Of a DNA stretch of 64,000 bases, positions 25,701-34,700 are shown piece by piece. The DNA is from Strongylocentrotus droebachiensis (lineage: Eukaryota; Echinodermata; Echinoidea; Camarodonta; Strongylocentrotidae), in assembly GCA_035222895.1 (NCBI GenBank), contig JAVYIG010002521.1, positions 62,001 through 126,000 of the forward strand, written 5' to 3'. The notes beneath the pieces are model-generated. The model was not told the DNA's origin, did no database searches, and saw only the letters and a program-made list of their open reading frames with translations. Each line of letters opens with the position of its first letter. Positions within the stretch are counted from its first letter, which is position 1. The translations under genes were made by a program, and so were the position numbers.

Positions 25701-28700
25701 CATTCGTTGAATAGCAAACTACTTACACGTACGTATGGAACAAACATGGCATTGCGCATCTTTGCATTCACATTCGTTGAATAGCAAACTACTTACACGT
25801 ACGTATGGAACAAACATGGCATTGCGCATCTTTGCATTCACATTCGTTAAATAGCAAACTACTTACACGTACGTATAGAACAAACATGGCATTGCGCATC
25901 TTTGCATTCACATTCGTTGAATAGCAAACTACTTACACGTACGTATGGAACAAACATGGCATTGCGCATCTTTGCATTCACATTCGTTGAATAGCAAACT
26001 ACTTACACGTACGTATGGAACAAACATGGCATTGCGCATCTTTGCATTCACATTCGTTGAATAGCAAACTACTTACACGTACGTATGGAACAAACATGGC
26101 ATTGCGCATCTTTGCATTCACATTCGTTGAATAGCAAACTACTTACACGTACGTATAGAACAAACATGGCATTGCGCATCTTTGCATTCACATTCGTTGA
26201 ATAGCAAACTACTTACACGTACGTATAGAACAAACATGACATTGCGCATCTTTGCATTCACATTCGTTGAATAGCAAACTACTTACACGTACGTATGGAA
26301 CAACCATGGCATTGCCCATCTTTGCATTCATATTCGTTAAATAGCTGAATACATCATTCAGCTCTCTTGCTCTTTTACACCTCAAAGAACGGAACCTGAA
26401 CCCCAAACCTACTGACTTGAATTAAAAAACACATTAATGAACCGCTATACCGCTTCTCCATAAGCATAATAAATCGATGTCGTTTCCCAGCTAAACTAGC
26501 CCCATAACTTTGCAGGAGTGTACTTTCAAACTCTTAAATATTCGTATTACGAATCATCCGTTTGGATTGGGAATACAAGTCATGCTCAACGTAGTGAAAT
26601 TCTCTACATTGTGAAGTCGATTAATTTCCAAAGGAACTGATCCCTATTAAAGTGACTCGGTAACATTGTTGAAGGTTGATGGAAATACTGCGTTATTTTT
26701 GTATGAAATTTTACTTTTTATATTCCTTCTACTGTACTAAACCTCTAACAGGCAAAAAATCCTGAACAAATTCTCACACCACAACAATATTTATGTTTTT
26801 CTTTGAAGGCATCACTGTACAACACCCTCTAACAGTTAATTCAACCATTTTTGAATTTTCCCAACCGTCTTTCCATGAGAATAAGACATAAGACAGGCTT
26901 TTAAAATCTTTGAATACTTAAATGTCTGGAATGGTATGTAGAGCCAATTTATTGATTTGTGACGATTTACATTCACCTACAATGTAAAGAAATTGTAAAA
27001 ATATAGTTGGGAGAATTAAGGAGTCGATCAGATCAGTTTTTCCCGATTGTTATCATTAATAATGGTCTATTTTCACTCAAACTTTCATATTATCTTTAAA
27101 TGTACATCTAGCATTGAAGTCACTACCTTACGCAGAAAGTACGCAATTTGTACGCAAGTCTACGCAACACTACGCAACTGTACGCCAAGCCTACGAAACT
27201 GTACACCGAGCCTACGCAACTGTACGCCAAGCCTACGCAACAATACTCTACCCTACGCCAGTCCGACGAAGCATTAAAAACGTATAAAGACCTCCTAGAT
27301 CCAACCTGCGCGCAGCCTAGCCACAATGACTGCTTGATCCCTGCCGGACTTTTCATTACTATTCCTGCAGTGCTACATTTTTATTCGTCCCGCTGGACTC
27401 TATTGTCGCTGCTGAACTATATCTGCAGGATAAAAAACACGAGAAGACAGCGGAACCGTGCTGCCAGAAACTCTTCGGGCTCGCGAAAGTCTGTAGTTAT
27501 AGACTCTCTGTTGGTGAGTCATGTTGCGAGGCTGCAGGGGCTTCACCAGCTAAGTCTTGAGAGCAAACGCGTCGTCTCCCACAAGGAAGTACTCAAGTGG
27601 CTGGTCATCATGAGGCAGAGGGTGTGCTTCAGGCAGATTCAGTTTACCTGCCTCAATTGCTGCCTTGAAAGGGCTCTCGTTAAACACACCAGCATCAGAG
27701 CCAGAGCCAGTGTGTCCAATGTCCACATACATGAATTTGTATTGAGCATCTACAATTGCAAGTAGTACAAGGGCAGAAAAAAACCTTTATAGTTATAGAA
27801 TAATCTGCCAGTCTTTGGAGGTTTCATAATGGCAACGTGTTTGTCATCAATCGAACCCACGCAGTGAGGAAGGTTCCAGCAGTTTTATAAAGATTGTGCC
27901 ACTTGTTTCCATCCCTCTGGAGTATCTGGGCACATGAGAACTTCGTCAGATAATTCATCAATTACTGCCTGGCACACTTGTGGGATAAACACAGAAATAG
28001 TGTTATTGGCAACTCGGAATCCATATTGAAGTGTCTTGTAGCTGTTGCCGGTGGCCAGAAACCTCAATGTGACAGCCAGCTTTAAACCAGGTTTCAGAGA
28101 CTTCCTGTAGTTAGTATCTCGTTTGGTAATCCTCGGTGCAATTCGTGTCAGAAGTTCATGGAAATCCTGTGGCCTCATCCGCATGAAATTTGTAAATGTA
28201 GAAACATCCTCAGCATGCAGTTCTTTCATCAGCTGTTCATATTGCCCTTGCAGGGGCCTGCGCTGGATCCAAGGTTTTACCCACACACTTCTTCTTCTTC
28301 TAGCTTCTTTCCTCCTCTGTTCTTGTTCTTCTCCCAAACGTTCATGTTCTGCCACATGACTAATTAGTCTTTCCAGGGCATCCAGATGCTGGAGTATTGT
28401 ACAAACAATCTGGCACAGGGGGATTTGGGGCTTGGCCCTGTGGCAGGATAAGAGTTAAGGAGAAAGCGTCGGGGTAAAGCCCGCTGATCAAGTACTGCCT
28501 GGCAGCATCCATGATGATCTGACACATGGTTAACATTCACTAGCTAGCTGCTTTGGCCCTGGCCTGGACGCGTCTTATTTTTTCGTACCACGGCGAGCCC
28601 AAATTGAGCTCGCGAGGGAAACCTGCGCATGCGCATTCGCATAGGAAACCAGCGCATGCGCACGTGGAATCCGGTACGGTGGTTAATAGGGTGATACTAA

Positions 28701-31700
28701 TTATACAAATCAATCTGTCATCAACTCATTGTCAGCTCAATCGGTAAAGACAGCGTGTTACTAATAGAACTTTGGAATTGACGTAAAGGTTGGAATCTCA
28801 GTTTATTTAGTTTTTTTTGCCTTTATAAATAGTGAGGCAAAGCAATATATAATGCCTCTTTGCAAGCTTTTGCAGCTTGTTATGTATGAAAATGAGTTCA
28901 TACTGGAATCTGGGCTCGCCGTGGTACAAAAAAATAAGACGCGGCCTGGACGCGCATATTTTTTTTACACAACTGTTTGGCCATTTTTGCGAAAACATTC
29001 CTAGAAGTGCTCTGGTGAAAGAGTCTAAGACCCCGTTCTCATTCACTTCGTTGGAGCGGTCTAACTAAGACCCGTTCCTCAGGAGCAGTTCTTAGGTGAG
29101 TGAGAACGGTCAAAATGGTCCAGGAAGTGGACTTCTGGACCGCTCCAGAAGACCACCTCGGGAGGTGGTCTTGAGGAACGGGTCTTATTAAGAGCGGTTT
29201 GGACCACTCTAACGTGCAATGTGAACGGAAGCGTACTTTGAACGGAAGTGAGCTAGTGACGTTCCGTGCGAAACATGTAGTACGGTACATACGGTTTGTA
29301 TTCCGCGCGCGAAAAAATTGACCTGCTGACCTGAGCTGCCTTAGCAACAAGACCACTTTGACTCGTGGAGCGGTTTGAGCCATAAAAAACTGCTCGGAGT
29401 GTGAACGCTCGCAAACCGTTCCTCAAGACCCGTTCCTCTGGAGCGGTCTAACTAAGACCACTTTCAAAGTGAGTGAGAACCGGGTCTAAGTCATCAACGC
29501 ACACTGCTTACAATCACCAGCAGCAATATGGTACATGTGTATAAAGCACGTACACCCAGGGAATTGAAGATAATAGAAAAGGGAAACAAAGAAATACATA
29601 AGGAGAGTGGAGAGGACCCGCCCCCCCCCCCCCACTCAGTGTTATTTAGGGTACGCATATGCGTGTTCCCTCCTTTTGAAAACACCCCCTAAGTCCGGTG
29701 TGTAAAGTCAATTTTGTGTATGTACGAGCCGGACTTTGGTGCGTGAAAAGTACCCCTTTACCGGACATTTTGGTAACACGCATGCGGTCATTCCGACCCC
29801 GGAGTGGGGGGGGGGGGGGGGAGAGGATATGGAGAAGGAAAAACAGGGAAATCCATAAAGAAAGAGAAGAGGATAGATCAAAGGAAAAACAAAGTAATAC
29901 ACGACGACAAAAAAGGGGATAGATTTCAGCTAGCTGGCTGGCTCTCCAATCAATTAGGGCTTCTACAATCTTAATCAGGGGCGGAGATTTCTTTTCATGA
30001 CCAGGGGGGGACGGACGAAATGCGAGGGACGAGGGAACAAAGTGAGCAAGAGGGGGCAGTGGCGTAATGAGCAGAAACCTTGGGGTGTGTGTGTGGGTGT
30101 GTGTGTGGGGGGGGCTCAAGTATTTACGATCAGGTAGAGCAAAGCGAGCGAAGCAAAAAGCTTAAATTGGCGTGGGGTCCAGGGGCAAAGCCCCGGCGGG
30201 AGTCAAGGGCGGAGCCCCATGAAGCTCAGGAGTTCTTTAGGCATTTAATTACGGTCAGATGAGCATTTTGATAAGGTTTATTTGTGATACTGGCAGGTCA
30301 CTAATTTGGAGTGAGGCCTAGGGGGCGGCGCCGCCAGAATCTCAGGGTTTTAAGGCATCAACTTACGATCAGACGGATGAGCATCTAGGAGCCGCCTTAG
30401 GGCCCTCGGAAGGGTCCAGGGGGTAGAGCCCCGGGATTCCAGGGGAATATAATTGCTGGTATCAAATTAGAAATAAACCATGTTTGATTTTATTGGGGGG
30501 GGGGGTTACTGGTCCCCCCCCCCCCATCAGTACGCCAGTGAACGGGGAGGAGGTAGCGGAAGTGACTACCCCCATAGAGCTATATGATAAGTCTTATTAT
30601 ATAGCTCTATGTTACCCCCTCACAGGTTTGTTGTATTACAAAATTACATTCTTTAGCAAAACTATAGTATAAAAATTACAAGCAATATACTTTTTTTCAC
30701 ACTTCAATTTTACTTTGCCGGTACCTAGTGTGCATTCCGAAGGGTTGTAAATATATATTAGGTAAATGTTAGTAAGTAGGCAGGAAGGGACTTTTTAACA
30801 GAGCAAGCTGAATATTCATTTTTGTACCACAGATCTCATTCTATAACTCTTAATCTTGTACACATACAATGTAAACTGTGTTTACGTGATACCAACAGAA
30901 TACATATTTCTACAATATTTACTCGTACATTTTGAAGGATATAAGTAAACCTCCATTTTAGGCCACAGTCCATGGGCTAGTAGTAGTACCCAATTTTTCA
31001 CATATCGGTCCCTTTCTGAATTACACACGCCCTCATTCCCCCCCCCCCCAAAGATTTTTTTTTCTTCAAATTGTTACATGTATGCACAATATATATTGAT
31101 GTGTCAACCTTCATAATGATTATTGACCTCCTTTAAATTTATATATGGAAGACTTTAGAAGACAACTGTTACAGTTCAACTATAGGGCATGCTTTAAAGC
31201 ATCTTCTAATCTGTCCTGACTAAAATGTAAAACGTTGTTTACATTTTATATTCTTTGTTGAAAAACTTGCTTGCTGGCAAAAGTGTATGCATGTTTAAAT
31301 TTTTGTTTACACGTCTCGTCCGGTTAATAATAGCACGTAATGATATTATTATTCGACACGTTATTCACATTATCCTATCGATAAGCGTAACGATTTGCTT
31401 TAGTATCATATAACAAATATAACAAGTGACAAGTATGGCTTTCCTGAAAATTACATTACTATGTATATTCATCGTTATGGAAAATGTTGTATAATATACA
31501 ACAATGGGCAAATATTATAGTTTCCAGACCGATGATTTAAGTGAGAAGAACTTCATTTAATATTGAAGCTGTTGCCGTTTGTATATACATGAACTTGAAA
31601 TAATAAGTAGCCTTTAAAGTGTCGCAATATATCATGTGTGATTGAGCTTGAAGTTTAATGGTGTAGATTTGTTTGAGACTATGTAGCCTTTACTGAGATA

Positions 31701-34700
31701 TATCTCCAATCAAATCAAATTTAGTGATGTTATCGAACAACTTAAACAATATCAATCTTCTATTCTCCTAAATAAATCTAAGAAACTTGAAAATTGCATT
31801 ACAATGTAAATTCATCGTTAGTGAAAATGTTATACAATATACAACAATGGGCAAATAATTGTTTCCAGACCAATGATTTAAGTGGGAAAAACTTACATTT
31901 TATATTGAAAGTGTTTTCCGTTTGTATATACATGAACTTGAAATAATAAGTAGCTTTGAAAGTGTCACACTATATCATGTGTGAGTGAGCTTGAAATGTA
32001 ATGGTGTAGATTTGTTTGATAGTATAATAGCCTTTACTGAGATATATCTCCAATCAAATCGAATTGAGTGATGTTATCGAACAACTTAACAATATCAATC
32101 TTCTATTCTCCTAAATAAACCTGGGAAACGTGAAAATTGCATTACAATGTAAATTCATCGTTAGTGAAAATGTAATACAATTATGCAACAATGGGCAAAT
32201 AATTGTTTCCAGACCAATGATTTAAGTGGGAAGAACTTACATTTTATATTGAAACTGTTGCCGTTTGTATATACATGAACTTGAAATAATAAGTAGCCTT
32301 GAAAGTGTCGCAATATATCATGTGTGAGTGAGCTTGAATGTGTAGATTTGTTTGAGACTATATTGCCTTTACTGCTTTGGGCCCAGGGGAAAAGGCCCAA
32401 AGGGGGTCAAGGGGTGGACCCCCTGAAGCTCAGGGGTTTTAGGCGTTTAATTACGGTAAGATAAGCATATTTTGATACCTTATTTGTGACACTGTCAGGT
32501 CGCTAATTGACGTGGGGTCAAGGGGCCCCCTAAAGCTCATGGGTTTTACGCATTAAATTACGGTCAAATGAGCATATAGGGGCCCTCCTTATGGCCCTTA
32601 GTGGGGTCCAAGGTCAGAGCCCCTGGAAGCTCGGGGGTTTTAGTCATTTAATTACGGTCAGATAAGCATCCAGGGGCCAGCCTTAGGGTCCGTTGTAGGA
32701 CCCAAGGGGTGGATCACCCGCAAGCTCAGGGATTTTAGGTATTTAATTACGGTCAGACGAGCATATATTGCGACACTTTTTCAAAAAAGTGAGGGGGCGG
32801 GGGGGGGGGGGGGGGGGCTCGAGCCCCCCGATCCGCGGGCCTTGACACGTAGGCTTCTAAATAAGCATATTTTTGGCTGACTGTAAATTTGGGAATTTTC
32901 CATGAACAAATACAACAGTATAATTTACAAAAAAGTGAGAAATACGTTTGAATCTTCTTTTCTTTCTTTTTTCTTTTTTTTTTCTTTTTTTTTTTTTTGT
33001 TGGGGGGGGGGGGGCAACTGCCCCAAGCCTCCATCAGTACGCCAGTGCGAGGGACGAGGGAGCATTGTGAACGAGAGGGGCGAAGGTGACGGCACTGACT
33101 ACCCCCTCACAGGTTTTTGAAGTTTTGTTGTATTAAAAAATTACTTTCCTTAGCAAAACTATATTATAAAACCAAGCAATATACCTCTTTTACTTTGCTG
33201 GTAACTAGTGGGCAGTCCGAAGGGTTGTAAGTATCAGTTTAGGAGGTAAATTTTAGTATCAGTAGGAAGCTTGGGCATGGATGGGATTTCTATTTCCCAC
33301 TCTAGACCTCTGTCATATACATGTATATTGATATCGCTATGGGAGTTGAAATGGCAAATATCAGCCTGGTGGCGGTTATTTTACCTGACTGCTAAGAAAG
33401 CATAAATGCTTGCTTTGTTAGTAAGCAACCGGACGGCCGACGGCTTTAGGTCCTCTCCGAGGGGCCTGGTAATGAGGATTAATGCCTTCCAAAAGGGCAC
33501 TAGCGCCTTGACTTGGTTTCGAACCCGGGTCACCGGATTACAAGACCACTGCTCTACCGATGTTAAATTATCAGCCTGGCAAATATATACACTTAATATG
33601 TTGCATTACTCCTTACTGAAAAGAGCAAGCGGAATATTCATTTTTGTAGCACACTAGCACTGATCTATTTCTATAACTCTTAATCTTGTAAATATACAGT
33701 GTAAACTGTGCTTACGTGATACCAGTGGAATATAGATTTTCTGCAATATTTACTTGTTGTGTTTTGAAGGATATTATGCAAGGGATGCTATAGCGAACGA
33801 GCGAGAATATTTTTTTTTGCATTTTTATTAGTCTAAACGCTGCACTCTTGGGCCCTCCAGAGCTTATAAGTGTGTTGCAGTCTTTAGTCAGTATTTGCTA
33901 TTCATTTTTTGCACTTTTTCGGATTTTCCGGGGGGACGTGTCCCCCGTCGCCCTGGGATCGCCGCCCCTGCCTACAATTAATGTGGCTAATCACAGCCGC
34001 TGCTAGCTACACGCCCGAGTATGTACAGCTCCAGCAATCCAAAAATACCGAGAAGAGTAATGTTAGACTCTGTCTCCAGTCATTCGCACAGTATACTTAA
34101 CTGAACTGGCTTAATTTAACAGTTGTGTAAAAAAAATATGCGCGGCCTGGACGTACGTACGTACATTTCCGCGCGCCCAGTCTAAGAATTCAGACTCGTA
34201 TTCCGAATATATATGTAGACATGTTAAACGATTTAAATTAATGGCTGTGCAGTGAATAATTGGCCCGAGGATGATTAGAAATATATTGACATTTAAGTTA
34301 TACTGACATTAAACTTAATTATTGAAAATATATCGCCATTTTGTTTTAATGTAGAGATTTCGTTTGATATAGTTGCAAAATGTGACTTATTTGCAATCGA
34401 TTGCAACTCAACATTTTTTGCAACGCCCCATTATAACAACATAACACTTCAAACATAAAAACAACTAAATAATACGCCAAACTTTTTGTTTTAAGGTTTT
34501 TCTGAAAATAAACGTTAACAAATCGAGTGGACACTTTTCGCCAATCGCAGACTCACATCGCCGATCTAGGAGACGCATATCGCCTGGCGATATGCGTCTG
34601 CACAGACGTGATTTCGCTGAGACGCATAACGCCACGACACCGGATATAAGTGACAGTCCACCCCTATTTTAGCACAAGCTTACATGAGCACAATTTACCT

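Larger units (their letters stand above)
28952..34143. mobile_element. Candidate 5.2-kb Mutator-like element sharing the same target site
   Basis: The ends are inverted: GCGCATATTTTTTTTACACA at 28952 and its complement ending at 34143. It is flanked by GGCCTGGAC at 28943-28951 and again at 34144-34152. Inside are other repeats (29010-29490, the GC-rich arrays, 31446-32370, the SINE at 33385) but no Mutator transposase. The bounds rest on about 26 bp of inverted repeat plus the 9-bp duplication. Confidence 0.6.

Noticed and set aside
25121-26346. CRISPR-like array
   Set aside because: The units are tandem and uniform, with no unique spacers, in a eukaryotic intron.
27148-27765. 205-codon + strand open frame
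   Set aside because: Antisense to the Harbinger transposase relic and the TACGC repeat; no motif of its own.
29646-30119. 157-codon minus-strand open frame starting with His/Thr repeats
   Set aside because: Low-complexity GT and G runs; no conserved domain.
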